Source of the DNA: Myotis daubentonii
Lineage: Eukaryota; Chordata; Mammalia; Chiroptera; Vespertilionidae
Assembly: GCF_963259705.1 (NCBI RefSeq)
Contig: NC_081840.1
Coordinates: 100,608,626-100,672,625 of the forward strand
Direction of reading: 5' to 3'
Length of the DNA stretch: 64,000 nt
Part shown: piece after piece, positions 1 through 10,905 of the stretch
How positions within the stretch are numbered: position 1 is the stretch's first letter
Layout of the letters: each line of letters starts with the position of its first letter
The notes under the pieces: model-generated
Seen by the model: the letters and a program-made list of their open reading frames with translations, nothing else
Database searches by the model: none
Told to the model about the DNA's origin: nothing
Program-made: the position numbers and the translations under genes

Positions 1-294
1 GGAAAGCCATCTTTCCCAAAATTAAAGGAAAAAACTGGCTCTGCTACAGACTGAGTTCTAATATACCATCTTCCAAAGAGATGCACAAGGGCAATTTTTA
101 TTATAGGTGATTTTTGTCCTTTTAGCTTATATGATAGCAGGTAAATCACTGTATAATCAGCATACATTTTACCTACAACAGATCTAATTGGTGACTGAAC
201 AGAGAAACAAAGGCAGGATTCTTTGAAATCCTTTCTGAATAATCATTTTTATAGAGTTAATTAAGAAGCATCTTATCTGGAATTCTGTAACAGA

Positions 295-720
295 AAAATT
301 AGAAAACAACCTAAATGTCGATCCTTAGAAAAAATTATGGAACATCTACGTAATGAAATATTATGTAACCCTAAAAAAGATTAAAGGAGATTTTTATGGG
401 CTGAGGGATTTCCAATATATATTGCTAAGAGAAAAAAGAAGCGAAGTATAGCCCTAACCGGTTTGGCTCAGTGGATAGAGCATCGGCCTGCGGACTGAAG
501 GGTCCCAGGTTCGATTCTGGTCAAGGGCATGTACCTTGGTTGCGGGCATATCCCCAGTAGGGGGTGTGTAGGAGGCAGGTGATCGACGTTTCTCTCTCAT
601 CGATGTTTCTAACTCTCTATCCCTCTCCCTTCCTCTCTGTAAATAATCATTAAAATATATTATTTTTAAAAAGAAGCAAAGTATAAAAACATACATAATG
701 TGATAGCTTTTGTCTACAAA
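295..720 (+). mobile_element. L1 3' fragment, split by a VES SINE
   Basis: Short A-rich stretch resembling the 3' end of a mammalian L1 (an AACAACCTAAATGTC motif, then GTAATGAAATATTATG). A VES SINE was inserted at 451. The limits are uncertain because the copy is diverged. Bases 1-294 to its left show nothing recognisable. Confidence 0.4.
451..670 (+). mobile_element. VES SINE
   Basis: tRNA-derived SINE of vesper bats. It starts GCCCTAACCGGTTTGGCTCA and has an A box (TGGCTCAGTGG), a B box (GGTTCGATTC), a CATCGATG hairpin, a CT-rich tail and an A-rich end. A 15-bp target-site duplication AAGAAGCRAAGTATA flanks it at 436-450 and 671-685 with one mismatch, which shows L1-type retrotransposition. 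Other VES entries give only what differs. Confidence 0.93.
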
Positions 721-721
721 A

Positions 722-1276
722 GAAATAAAATGTCAGATATATACTGTATTTACTGATTTTTGAGAGCTTGTTTGGAGGTTCTAGCAGGGAGCACAGCTAC
801 TTGTATACCCTTGACCAAAGACCAGTCCTCTCCTGTGGGGGGGGGGGGGGGGGTGCAGTGAGCAGCTTTGGGAGGAACGCACATGGATAGGTGAGGGAGG
901 AGGGGGACACCCGCCTAGCTAGCCAGATCAGCTGAATCAACCCTGGTGATCAATGGGGTAACAGATGTCACAGCCAGATTGGCCTCACATCCTATTAGCT
1001 TATTTCTGCAAGACGAAACACAGGAGGAATTAACCAATAACTAATACAAATGGCAACAAAAAAGCAACTCCTTCCATATTTAATCAATTTTTAATACTTA
1101 TGATTATATATGTCAAAACACATTATACACACACACTTTTTATTTGAATAATCTTACTTGCTTTTACTTAAGCCATTTAACAATTAATTTTCATTCCCTT
1201 AATGTGTTACATATGGAAAGGAAAAAGCAAGGCTGTCTTGAGATTTTAAAATTTCATAAAATAAAAACTCAAAAAG
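722..1276. other. Intron sequence without a recognised element
   Basis: AT-rich except for a run of about 18 G at 837-854 and a G-rich, CT-poor patch up to about 960. No coding, splice or repeat signature was recognised. Confidence 0.5.
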
Positions 1277-3076
1277 AACCAAGATGGCGGCATAGGTAAA
1301 TGTATACTCTTGCTGCCTCCCTCAACCACATCAAAATTGCAACTAAAATACAGAACAACTATCATCCAGAACCATAGGAAAGCTGGCTGAGTGGGAGTAC
1401 TACAACCAGAGAGGTAAAGAAGAAAGCACACTGAGATTGGTAGAAGGCGCAGAGGCGCAGAACGGGTTGGTCCGGCACCCGGGTGTGCCACTTTTTTTAA
1501 TCGGGAGAGAGATCAGCTCTGCAGAGGCTTCCAGGTGGAGAGAGGGGTCCCAGCCCTACACCAGAGCCCCAGCCCAGGTTTCCAGAGCTGGGGAAAGGAG
1601 TCCCTACGTCCTTAAGAACTATGGACTGTAAAAACCTGTGGATTCAGGCTGAGTGACACAGAGGCTGCTGGAGACCCAGCTGTTCCTCTTAAAAGGTGAA
1701 CTGAATTTACAAGCTCCCACTTCCTCTGAGACCCAGTGCTCGGCGAGGCTCTGGGGGACCCAGACACATAAGGGGAGAAATTGGACTATCTAGCATCAGG
1801 GCAGGAACTCAGGGGCGGCTTTCTCCCAGATGGAGATGCTGGCAGCAGTCATTGTTCCCATGCTGGGAACTCCCTGGGCAGCCATTTCTGTTTGCTCTGC
1901 CCTGGTAATATCCTTAAACGCCTCCCTACCAAATTTATAACCCCACCCAAGCTGTGGGCAGTGGCTTTTGCATATTAATGGTCTGTCCTTTCTTAAGCTA
2001 AACCTCTGTCAAACAAGTTGCAGCTGGGTCAGGGGGCCTCAAACCTATCAATAAAAGGCCCATGAACCAGCACCAGAACCAGCCTGCCCTGCTTCACAGC
2101 TGGGCCTTGACTGGACACTTCCAAACCGATACAAAGAGGAGGAATCTTCAGATCTCTCTGTAGCTACTGCTGGGTGGCTCCAGGCAGTGGCTGACTTAGC
2201 ACCTCCCTGGACACCCAATAGCCAGTGTACCCAGTGGTCAGTGTGAGACCATATCAGATTACAACTCTTCACATCCATAAGTGACACACTCAAGGGGCAG
2301 ACACAGTGAGCACCAAAGCCCCACTGAAGCAAATCCTGCTCCATAACGGTGTCTCCTGCACAGCAGCTCTCCCACTGTAGTCACAGCTGGTTCCTACAGC
2401 CAATTGGCCTGGAGGTCAATTCCTCCCATTGACACCAACAGCACTCAAGGCTCAACTACAACAAAACTGTGTACACAGCTCACAAAGGGGTACAACAAGA
2501 GTATCCACCTCAGGTGATTGGGAAGGCTGAGCCACTGGGCCCTATAGCACACCTACTACACAAGGCCACTCTACCAACTCAAGGAGACTTAGCAGCTATC
2601 CAATACATAGAAACAAACACAGGGAAGCAGCCAAAATGTGGAGACAAAGAAACATGTCACAAATGAAAGAAAGCAAACTATTGGATATAGAGTTCAAAAC
2701 CATGGTTATAAGATTACTTAAGTATCTTCTAGAAACTTCTGAGGAACTTAGTGAGAACTTCAAGGATCTTAGTGAGAATGCCAAAAAAATGGAAAAGGAC
2801 CAATTAGAAATTAAGCATAAATGGCTGAAATAAAGAATAATATACAGGGATTCAACAGTAGACTAGAGGATCCCAAGAATCAAATCAATGATTTGAAATA
2901 TGAAGAAGCAAAAAACACCCAACTGTAAGAGCAAAAAGAATCCAAAAATATGAAGATAGTGTAAGCCTCTGGGACAACTTCAAGTGTACCAACAACCAAA
3001 TTATGAGGGTGCCAGAAAAAGAGAGAGCAAGATACCGAAAACCTATTTGAAGAAATAATGACAGAAAACTTCCCTA

Positions 3077-3297
3077 GCCCTAGCTGGTTTGGCTCAGTGG
3101 ATAGAGCGTTGGCCTGCAGACTGAAGGGTCCCAGGTTCGATTCCTGTCAAGGACACATGCCTGGGTTGCAGGCTCGATCCCCAGTAGGGAGTATGCAGGA
3201 GGCAACTGATCAATGATTCTCTCTCATCATTGATGTTTCTATTTTTCTCTCCCTCTCCCTTCCTCTCTGAAATCAATATATATATAAAAGAAAGAAA
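3077..3297 (+). mobile_element. VES SINE inside HAL1-like copy 1
   Basis: Starts GCCCTAGCTGGTTTGGCTCA and ends in a TATATATAAAAG tail. The target-site duplication GAAAACTTCCC lies at 3064-3074 and again at 3298-3308, restoring the ORF1 sequence of the host element. It belongs to the subtype with CATCATTGATG in the 3' half. Confidence 0.92.
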
Positions 3298-3691
3298 GAA
3301 AACTTCCCCTACCTGGTGAAAGAAATAGATTTTACAAGTCCAGGAAGCACAGAGAACCCCAAACAAGAGGAATCCAAAGAGGACCACACCAAGACACATC
3401 ATAATTAAAATGCCAAGAGCAAAGGACAAAGAGAGAATCTTAAAAACAGCAAGAGAAAAACAGTTTGTTACCTACAAGGAAGTGCTGTACGACTGTCAGC
3501 TGATTTCTCAACAGAAACTATGCAGGCCAGAAGGGAGAAATATTCAAAGTGATGAAGAGCAAGGACCTACAACCAAGATCATTCTTCCCAGCAAAGCTAT
3601 CATTTATTTAGAATTGAAGGTCAGATAAAGAGATTCACAGACAAGGAAAAGCTAAAGGAGTTCATCACCACCAAATCAGTATTATATGAAA

Positions 3692-3968
3692 CTAGAGGTC
3701 CAATGCGTGAAATGTGTGCAAGAGTAGGCCTTCCTTCTCCTGGCTGCCGGCAGCAGCTTCCCTCTGGCATCCAGGACCCCGGCTTCCCTCCAGCACCCAG
3801 GACCCAGGCTTCCCTCCAGCCACCGACAGGCACATGGGACCCGGGCTTCCCTCTGGCCACTGGCAGGCACCCGGGACCCGGGCTTCCCTCACAGCCCTGG
3901 CTTCATCCAGAAGCTCATCCAGAAGGACGTCCAGTCTAATTAGTATATTATGCTTTTATTATTATAGA
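3692..3968 (-). mobile_element. Non-autonomous Helitron in HAL1-like copy 1
   Basis: The minus-strand 3' terminus CTAG is at 3692-3695 with the 3' GTGCA-type palindrome next to it, and the 5' terminus (TCTATAATAATAAAAGC on minus) is at 3968. It is 277 bp long with CCTGGCTGCC and GGCTTCCCTC repeats inside. It sits between A and T, and joining the flanks restores the host ORF1 sequence encoding YEMLK, so the empty site is exact. Confidence 0.92.
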
Positions 3969-4373
3969 TGCTGAAGTGTATTCTTTAAGAAGAGGAAGAA
4001 GAGGAAGAAGAAAAAGATAAAGATAAAAAATTTGAACAACATGACAACAAATCCTTATCTATGAACAAGTGAATCTAAAAATAAAATCAATAAAAAATCT
4101 GATGAACAGAATAAACTGGTGAATGAAATAGAATCAGGGGCATGGAAATGAAACAGACTCACGATTCTCAGACAGTAGAGGGTGTGAGGGGGTGGTGCGG
4201 GAAGAGATTAGACAAAGATCTTATATGCATGTATGCATTACCTATGAACACAGACAATAGGGCGGTGAGGGCCTGGGGTGGGGTGGAAACTGGGTGGAGG
4301 AGAGCTATGGAGGGCGGGAAGGACATCTGTAATAATTTCAACAATAAAGATTAATTAAAAATAAAATAGTCCT

Positions 4374-4590
4374 GCCCTGGCCGGTTTGGTTCAGTGGATG
4401 GAGCGTCGGCCTGTGGACTGAAGGGTCCCAGATTTGATTCCGGTCAAGGGCATGTACCTTGGTTGCAGGCACAACCCCAGTAGGAGGTGTGCAGCAGGCA
4501 GCTGATCGATGTTTCTCTCTCATCGATGTTTCTAACTCTCTATCCCTCTCCCTTCCTCTCTGTAAAAAATCAATAAAATATGTTTTTTTA
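4374..4590 (+). mobile_element. VES SINE
   Basis: Full-length copy (GCCCTGGCCGGTTTGG start, TGTAAAAAATCAATAAAATA tail) inserted at the poly(A) tail of HAL1-like copy 1. It is directly followed by a second copy. Confidence 0.9.
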
Positions 4591-4597
4591 AAAAATA

Positions 4598-4830
4598 GCC
4601 CTAACTGGTTTGGCTCAGTGAATAGAGCGTCGTCCTGCGGACTGAAGGGTCCCAGGTTCGTTTCCAGTCAAGGCCATCCATGTACCTTGGTTGCTGGCAC
4701 AACCCCAGTAGGGAGTGTGCAGGGGGCAGCTGAATCGATGTTTCTCTCTCATTGATGTTTCTAACTCTCTATCCCTTTCCCTCTCCCTTCCTCTCTGTAA
4801 AAAATCAATAAAATATATTTTAAAAAAGAA
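4598..4830 (+). mobile_element. VES SINE, second of a tandem pair
   Basis: Starts GCCCTAACTGGTTTGGCTCA only about 8 bp after the tail of the previous copy. A-rich SINE tails are favoured L1-endonuclease targets, so successive insertion explains the pair. It carries a small CCATCCATG expansion near 4675. Confidence 0.9.
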
Positions 4831-4831
4831 A

Positions 4832-5397
4832 ATAAAATAATAAAAACTAAAAATCACTACCTTACCATGCGTTTTACCATATTCCACATCTGCTTAGCTT
4901 TTACTGAGACTATAAAACACAGTGTGATTGTACTTTAATTATACCGATCTGAAATGATTACTAATATTATATTAATAAAATTTCATGTAAAGGCAAAAAT
5001 TCAAACAGTGAATCTCCACAGGTAAAAATTCATTAAGAATTTTACAATTTCAATACTGGCTAGGTCGGTGAATTTTAAACTATGTTTCTGCGATTGCAAT
5101 TAATTGTAACTAATGCATACTAAGCATTCAAAAAGTAGTAGGTATTATGTCAAAAATTATACTTTTTAGAATTTATACTACAAATAACTGAGGAGTAATA
5201 ATAGTAAACACTCAAATATACAAAAAGTTCCAAAATGCTACAAGTAATGGTGACATTTCTTTCTCTTCTAAAAGCTGGCTGACATTATATACAGACATGG
5301 ACACCTGAATCACTGACTAGTATCTAGGGGTCAGTTCAAGGTGGAGCTTGGCACATTACTGCTTATTTTCTGATTAAATACTTGAAACAGCCAAGTC
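4832..5397. other. Intron sequence without a recognised element
   Basis: AT-rich, apparently single-copy intron DNA. No exon-like splice pair or repeat family was recognised. Confidence 0.5.
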
Positions 5398-5434
5398 ACA
5401 AATAGAGAAGAGGAATATCAAAAAATTTCTGGAG

Positions 5435-7358
5435 AACCAAGATGGCGGCATAGGTTAACGCCGGAGTTTGCTGCTTTGAACAACTACTTCAAAAGTGAAA
5501 CCAAAAAACGGAAGGGACATCACCCAGAACCACAGGAACGCTGGCTGAGTGGAAGTCCTACAACTAGGAGGAAAGAGAAACGCACACGGACACTCAGAGG
5601 AGGCGCAGTGCTGAAGTCAAATTCTGAGGTGCGGAGTGTGAGGAGCGGGCTGGCGGCGGAGGGCGCGGTTGGCGTTTTCAATCAGGAGGGAGTCGCAGAC
5701 TCTGAGCTCCAGATACAGGCGAGTCTTTAGGGACCCAGACTCAAACGGGAGAAGGGGGACTGTCTGGCTTCGGTCAGAGCGAGTGCAGCTTTCTCTCAGA
5801 GCTTTGCAGCGGGTGCTGGGACTCAGAGAGGCAGAGCCCCTGGGGACAGGACTGAGAGCCGCCATAACTGCTCTCTCCGGCCCACCCTGTTGATCCTGTG
5901 CGACCCGCCCCGCCCAAGCCCTGCACAGAGGCATTTGCCGGATAGCCTCAGGCAAAGGCTAGATTAGCACCTCCCTAGAGGACAGAAGTTCTCTCACTGC
6001 TGACACAGCTGATTCTCATAGCCACTTGGCCTGGAGGTCAAACCCTCCCTGGAATTAGCTACAACAATAAAGATTTAACTATAAGACTGCGAACAAAGAC
6101 CACTAGGGGGTGCACCAAGGAAGCATAACAAAATGCGGAGACAAAGAAACAGGACAAAATTGTCAATGGAAGATAAAGAGTTCAGAACCACACTTTTAAG
6201 GTCTCTCAAGAACTGTTTAGAAGCTGCCGATAAACTTAATGAGATCTACACGAAAACTAATAAGACCCTTGATCTTATATTGGGGAACCAACTAGAAATT
6301 AAGCATACACAGACTGAAATAACGAATATTATACAGACGCCCGACAGCAGACCAGAGGAGCGCAAGACTCAAGTCAATGATTTGAAATGCGAGGAAGCAA
6401 AAAACATCCAACCGGAAAAGCAAAATGAAAAAAGAATCCAAAAATGCGAGGATAGTGTAAGGAGCCTCTGGGACAGCTTCAAGCGTACCAACATCAGAAT
6501 TATAGGGGTGCCAGAAGATGAGAGAGAGCAAGATATTGAAAACCTATTTGAAGAAATAATGACAGAAAACTTCCCCCACCTGGTGAAAGAAATGGACTTA
6601 CAGGTCCAAGAAGTGCGGAGAACCCCAAACAAAAGGAATCCAAAGAGGACCACACCAAGACACATCATCATTAAAATGCCAAGAGCAAAAGATAAAGAGA
6701 GAATCTTAAAAACAGCAAGAGAAAGAAACTCAGTTACCTACAAGGGAATACCCATACGACTGTCAGCTGATTTCTCAACAGAAACTTTGCAGGCCAGAAG
6801 GGAGTGGCAAGAAATATTCAAAGTGATGAATAGCAAGAACCTACAACCAAGATTACTTTATCCAGCAAAGCTATCATTCAGAATTGAAGGTCAGATAAAG
6901 AGCTTCTCAGATAAGGAAAAGCTAAAGGAGTTCATCACCACCAAACCAGGATTATATGAAATGCTGAAAGGTATCCTTTAAGAAGAGGAAGAGGAAGAAA
7001 AAGGTAAAGATACAAATTATGAACAATAAATATGCATCTATCAACAAGTGAATCTAAGAATCAAGTGAATAAATAATCTGATGAACAGAATGAACTGTTG
7101 ATTATAATAGAATCAGGGACATAGAAAGGGAATGGACTGACTATTCTTAGGGGGGAAAGGGGTGTGGGAGATGTGGGAAGAGACTGGACAAAAATCGTGC
7201 ACCTATGGATGAGGACAGTGGGTGGGGAGTGAGGGCGGAGGGTGGGGCGGGAACTGGGAGGAGGGGAGTTATGGGGGGGGAAAAAGAGGAACAAATGTAA
7301 TAATCTGAACAATAAAGATTTAATTAAAAAAAAATAAAACAACAACAACAACAAAAAA
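5435..7358 (+). mobile_element. HAL1-like half-L1 element, copy 2, full length
   Basis: It runs from AACCAAGATGGCGGCATAGG, through a leader of about 700 bp and an intact ORF1 (6133-6981), to a 3' tail of about 350 bp with GGTGGGG motifs, AACAATAAAGATTTAATT and poly(A). There is no ORF2. A perfect 15-bp target-site duplication ACAAATAGAGAAGAG lies at 5398-5412 and 7360-7374. About 22 extra bases (5413-5434) separate the 5' duplication from the shared element start and could be a 5' extension. The architecture matches half-L1 (HAL1) families, which need ORF2 protein from full L1s. Confidence 0.88.
6133..6981 (+). CDS. L1-type ORF1 RNA-binding protein, intact, 282 aa
   Basis: An uninterrupted frame of 282 codons with a TAA stop at 6979-6981. 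The start MRRQRNRTKLSME matches the ORF1 starts of the sister copies at 2636 and 38192. Order: a charged N-terminal region with coiled-coil-like heptads (residues ~20-110), the RRM-like core with RTNIRIIGVPEDEREQDIEN (~120-140), and the C-terminal domain with RTTPRHIIIKMPRAKDKERI (~175-195) and TYKGIPIRLSADFSTETLQ (~200-222). L1 ORF1p is a trimeric RNA chaperone that coats its own RNA in the cytoplasm. It is shorter than the roughly 340-aa human protein, the shortage being in the coiled coil. An intact frame suggests a fairly recent insertion. Confidence 0.85.
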   Translation: MRRQRNRTKLSMEDKEFRTTLLRSLKNCLEAADKLNEIYTKTNKTLDLILGNQLEIKHTQTEITNIIQTPDSRPEERKTQVNDLKCEEAKNIQPEKQNEKRIQKCEDSVRSLWDSFKRTNIRIIGVPEDEREQDIENLFEEIMTENFPHLVKEMDLQVQEVRRTPNKRNPKRTTPRHIIIKMPRAKDKERILKTARERNSVTYKGIPIRLSADFSTETLQARREWQEIFKVMNSKNLQPRLLYPAKLSFRIEGQIKSFSDKEKLKEFITTKPGLYEMLKGIL

Positions 7359-7469
7359 AACAAATAGAGAAGAGCTTTAACATCCTGAACATGAATCAAG
7401 AAATGTACTAGTATTTGTTCTATCATGCCTCAATAGTAAGCCCACCTTTCAGTTCAATGGATAAAACAT

Positions 7470-7795
7470 AATTTTTTGATTTTAAGACATCATCTGTACA
7501 CTGCAGTGTCTTCACCACCCAAAGTCAAGTTTTCTTCTGTCACCATACATTTGGCTCCCTTTATCCTCTTCCACCTCCCCCCACCTCTTTTTCCCTCTAA
7601 TAACCACCATACTGCTGTCTGGGTCATGAGTTTTTGTTTATTTGTCTAATTTGTTCATTTGTTTGAATGAAATCATATGGTTCTTGACTCTTTCCATCAG
7701 ACTTATTTCACCTACCATGATATTTTCAAGGTGTATCCATGTTATTGCAAATGGCAGTATTTAATCTTTTTCATTTACTTTTTTTTCACATTAGC
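7470..7795 (-). mobile_element. L1 3' UTR fragment
   Basis: Minus-strand relic of an L1 3' region, with the CATATGGTTCTTGACTCTTTC, TTATTTCACCTA and GTGTATCCATGTTATTGCAA signatures. It is truncated at both ends and ends about 100 bp from the ARHGAP12 exon at 7894. Confidence 0.6.
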
Positions 7796-7893
7796 TATAG
7801 CTAGAAGGACTATGGAATACTTCATGAACTTCAGGTACAATACTATTGACATATTTTGAATGCATAAAGCCTCCAAAGAAAAGAAATACTTAC

Positions 7894-7975
7894 CCAACTT
7901 GTGCTACTTCCTTGAGTTTTGGTAAAGAGTAAAGATGAACCCTGCAACACAGCCCAAGAAGACAACCAGTTCTTT
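7894..7975 (-). CDS. ARHGAP12: ARHGAP12 exon, PH domain continuation
   Basis: This 82-nt exon completes an Arg codon and then reads KNWLSSWAVLQGSSLLFTK followed by TQGSSTSW. The pattern WxxxWxVLxGxxLxF is typical of the second and third strands of PH domains. The acceptor is ATAATTACAG and the donor is GTAAGTATT, ending in phase 0. The next exon of the PH domain was not found in the first 7.9 kb, so it must lie beyond the left edge. This is the most 3' exon in the window. Confidence 0.94.
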
Positions 7976-8589
7976 CTGTAATTATAAAGATGACCAATTA
8001 AAGTTCAATTCCCTAGTTTTTCCAACCAAACTTTAAAAATGAAACACTATTTAGTGGTTATCAATGTTGTCAAAATTTACAGTCATTATTGATACTCTAA
8101 CTGTTTTTATTAGGGATATAAAGCTAATGAAAGTTACAATAATTTCATTATCCCAACCTGACCAAAAAGGCCCCAAAATAAATGAAGTTAGAGATATAGT
8201 TTATCAGAATAACTATATATCTAATTATGCTTATAGGGTACTAATTACAGGACTCTGAATATAGAAATATATAAAGGAAAACCCATTTATTCTCATTCAA
8301 TCCATACTCCAGAGGTAAGTAACCATTGTTTACCTTATAAGGGAATTCAATCGCTGACAGGTTAAAGTAAAATGTTAAATATGTCTACTACAGAAATTTA
8401 TTAAGATTTACCGTATAGCCAAACATGTGGCCAGTTTTGTGAAAACTCTACAGGCACTCAAAAAAAAAGGTTTATTCTCCATTTTCAGAGTGTAGAATTT
8501 AATATCAATCAATCAGACCTACATTATTATTTTATTTATTTTTAGATCTACTTAAACTTCAAGGATTAAGAAAAGGGAAATAAAGTTCA
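7976..8589. other. ARHGAP12 intron, unique-looking
   Basis: AT-rich intron DNA directly upstream (in gene orientation) of the PH exon. The polypyrimidine/branch region of that exon lies in the first 40 bases. No repeat family was recognised. Confidence 0.5.
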
Positions 8590-9224
8590 CTACTACTTAG
8601 TCAACTAATATTTGACAAGAATACTCAATGGAAAAAAATAATTTTCAATAAATGGTGCTGGGATACTTGAATATTCATACTTAAAAAAGAATGAAGCTAA
8701 ATCCAAAGCTTACACTACTCACAAATATTCACTCAAAATAGATTAAAGACCTAAATGTAGGACCTAAAACCATGAAACTTCTAGACAAAAACATAGAATA
8801 AAGCTCCCTGACGTGAGTCTTGGTAATAATTTTTAAAAATATGACACTTAAAGCACAAGCAACAAAATAAAAAAGTGGGACATCAAAAAAGCTCTACATA
8901 GTGAAAGAAACTATCAACAAAGTGAAAATACAACCTACAGAATAGGGGAAAAATTTACAAACCAGATTCCTGATAAGGGGTTAATATCCAAAATGTATAA
9001 AGAACTCACATAACTCAACAGAAAAAGCCCATATAACCAAATGAAAAAAAAAAAAAAATGGGCAAAAGACCTAAATAGACATTTCTTCAAAGAAGATATA
9101 CTAAAAGCTAACAGGCACATGACAAGATGCTCAACTAGTCATTAGGAATATTGCAAATTAAAACCACAATGCGATATCACCTCAGACTTGTTAAATGGTC
9201 ATCATCAAAAGATAAGAAGAAACA

Positions 9225-9449
9225 TCCTGACTGATTTGGCTCAGTGGATAGAGCGTCAGCCTGCGGACTCAAGGGTCCCAGGTTTGATTCCAGTCAAGGG
9301 CATGTACCTTGGTTGCAGGTGCATCCCCAGTGGGGAGTGTGCAGGAGGCAGCTGATCGATGTTTCTCTCTCATCGATATTTCTAACTCTCTATCCCTCTC
9401 CCTTCCTCTCTGTAAAAAAATCAATAAAATATAAAATAAACAAATAAAT
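9225..9449 (+). mobile_element. VES SINE inside L1
   Basis: The A box and B box (GGTTTGATTCC) are visible. The 17-18 bp target-site duplication AAAAGATAAGAAGAAACA is at 9207-9224 and 9450-9467, near perfect. The first few bases of the element are diverged (TCCTGACTGATTTGG). Confidence 0.92.
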
Positions 9450-9942
9450 AAAAGATAAGAAGAAACAAAATGTGGAGAAAAAGAAACCTTGTGCACTGCT
9501 GGTGGGATTGTAAGTTGGTGCAGCCACTATGCAAAACAGTATGGAGGTTCCTCAAAAAACTAAATATAGAATTACCTTATGACCCAGCAATTCCACTTCT
9601 GGGCATGTATCCAGAAGAAACAAAAGCACTAACTCAAAAAGATATTTGCTCCTTCATGTTCATAGCAGCATAATTTACAATTGCCCAGACAAGGAAACAA
9701 CCTAAGTGTCTCCTGATGGATGAATGAATAAAGAAGTTGTGGTTTATATACATATAATGGCACATTATTCAACCATAAAAAATAAAAGGAAATCCTATCA
9801 TTTGTGACAACATGGATAGACCTTGAAGGCATTATGCTAAGTGAAATAAGTCAGACAGAGAAAGACAAATACTATATGATCTCACTTATATGTGGAATTT
9901 TATAAACAAAACAAAACTCATAGAAAAAGAGGCAGAAGGTGA

Positions 9943-10291
9943 GGAGGAAACTGGCCTTGCAGAACTTGTTATCTAAATGCAGAGGCCATGGAACTGTGAA
10001 CAATGCACTGCCCTGCAAGGGGGTGGGGAAGGGGAGGGTTGTTATGCTGGTGCCAGGACAGACCATTGGATTCGGCCTGACACCTGGGGGCCTTCCTGCA
10101 GGGCCACGAAGTGGGGGAGGGGGCATATCTGCAAGTCAAAGACCCCAGCGGGATATATATAGACAGGTTCTCTGCATGTTTCTTCACTCTGATTTGGAAA
10201 TTATTCCTGGAGTCCACTAGTGTTAATAAACAGGGTCCCTCCCTTTCTCTAGGAAGTGTGCTTGGTATTTCTTTGGTCTTCTGTAACCAAG
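9943..10291 (+). mobile_element. Probable solo LTR inside L1
   Basis: About 350 bp of GC-rich sequence breaks the L1 3' UTR, which resumes at GAAGGTGGTCAAAATATACAA. It has a TATA-like GGGATATATATAGA near 10150 and an AATAAA near 10224, in LTR order. A TG start and CA end are possible, but the target-site duplication is unclear, so the limits are approximate. Family not recognised. Confidence 0.5.
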
Positions 10292-10630
10292 GTAGGAGGA
10301 GGAAGGTGGTCAAAATATACAAACTCACAGTAATAATATAAGTAAGTACTATGCATATAATACAACATGACAACTATGAGTAAATCATATGAGTTCTCAT
10401 CATAAGGAGAAAATATTTTCCCTTTTTCTTTTCTTCTTTTTTTGTTTATTGTATCTATACGAGAAGATGGATGTTAGCTGAACCTATTATGGTAATCATT
10501 TCACAATATATGTAAACCAAACCATCTTGCTGTATGCCTTAAACTTAATACAGTGATGTATGGCAAATATTTCTCAAAACAGAGGGGAAAAGACAAATAT
10601 TCTAAATTTCAAAAAAAGTTTAGGGGGGTG

Positions 10631-10845
10631 GCCCTAGCTGGCTTGGCTTAGTGGATAGAGCATCGGCCTGCGGACTGAAGGGTCCCAGGTTCGATTCCGG
10701 CCAAGGGCAAATGCCTGGGTTGCAGGCTCCGTCCCCAGTGTGGGGTGTGCAGGAGGCAGCCAATCAATGATTCTCTCTCATCATTGATGTTTCTATCTCT
10801 CTCCTTCTCCCTTCCTCTCTGAAATCAATATAGAAATTAAAAAAA
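10631..10845 (+). mobile_element. VES SINE
   Basis: Starts GCCCTAGCTGGCTTGGCTTA. The target-site duplication AAAAAAGTTTAGGGGGG occurs just before (about 10612-10628) and just after (about 10845-10860). It landed in a short piece of L1/HAL1-type 3' tail; the stretch to about 10905 ends AATAAAAACAAATT. Confidence 0.9.
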
Positions 10846-10905
10846 AAAAAGTTTAGGGGGGATGGAAGATATCTGTAATAGTGTCAAGAATAAAAACAAA
10901 TTAGA

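Larger units (their letters stand above)
1277..4372 (+). mobile_element. HAL1-like half-L1 element, copy 1, decayed
   Basis: It starts with the shared 5' end AACCAAGATGGCGGCATAGG and has a GC-rich leader of about 1.3 kb. From about 2636 there is a degraded ORF1 beginning MWRQRN, with RAKDKERILKTAREKQ recognisable near 3420. It ends in the shared A-rich 3' tail (GGGGTG-rich, AACAATAAAGATTAATT). No ORF2 lies between ORF1 and the tail. A VES SINE (3077-3297) and a Helitron (3692-3968) interrupt ORF1. Possible target-site duplication AATAAAAACT is near 1262 and 4845, the 3' copy lying beyond two VES insertions. Confidence 0.75.
8590..10610 (+). mobile_element. 5'-truncated L1, ORF2 C-terminus and 3' UTR
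   Basis: Contains decayed ORF2 C-terminal sequence ([20 protein letters not shown] near 9470, then [16 protein letters not shown]) and a long 3' UTR ending with ACCTTAAACTTAATACAG near 10550. A VES SINE (9225-9449) and a probable solo LTR (9943-10291) interrupt it; the L1 reads on across both. Stops and frameshifts show that it is old. Confidence 0.8.

Noticed and set aside
451..670. A functional tRNA gene, because A and B boxes are present
   Set aside because: The tRNA-like head is followed by a SINE body and tail with a target-site duplication, so it is a VES retroposon.
1..7893. Further ARHGAP12 PH-domain exon
   Set aside because: The expected continuation after the exon at 7894 was searched for on the minus strand, and no matching sequence with splice sites was seen.
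9943..10291. A confident ERV assignment for this GC-rich block
   Set aside because: TATA-like and AATAAA signals are in LTR order, but terminal bases and duplication are ambiguous, so it is listed only as probable.
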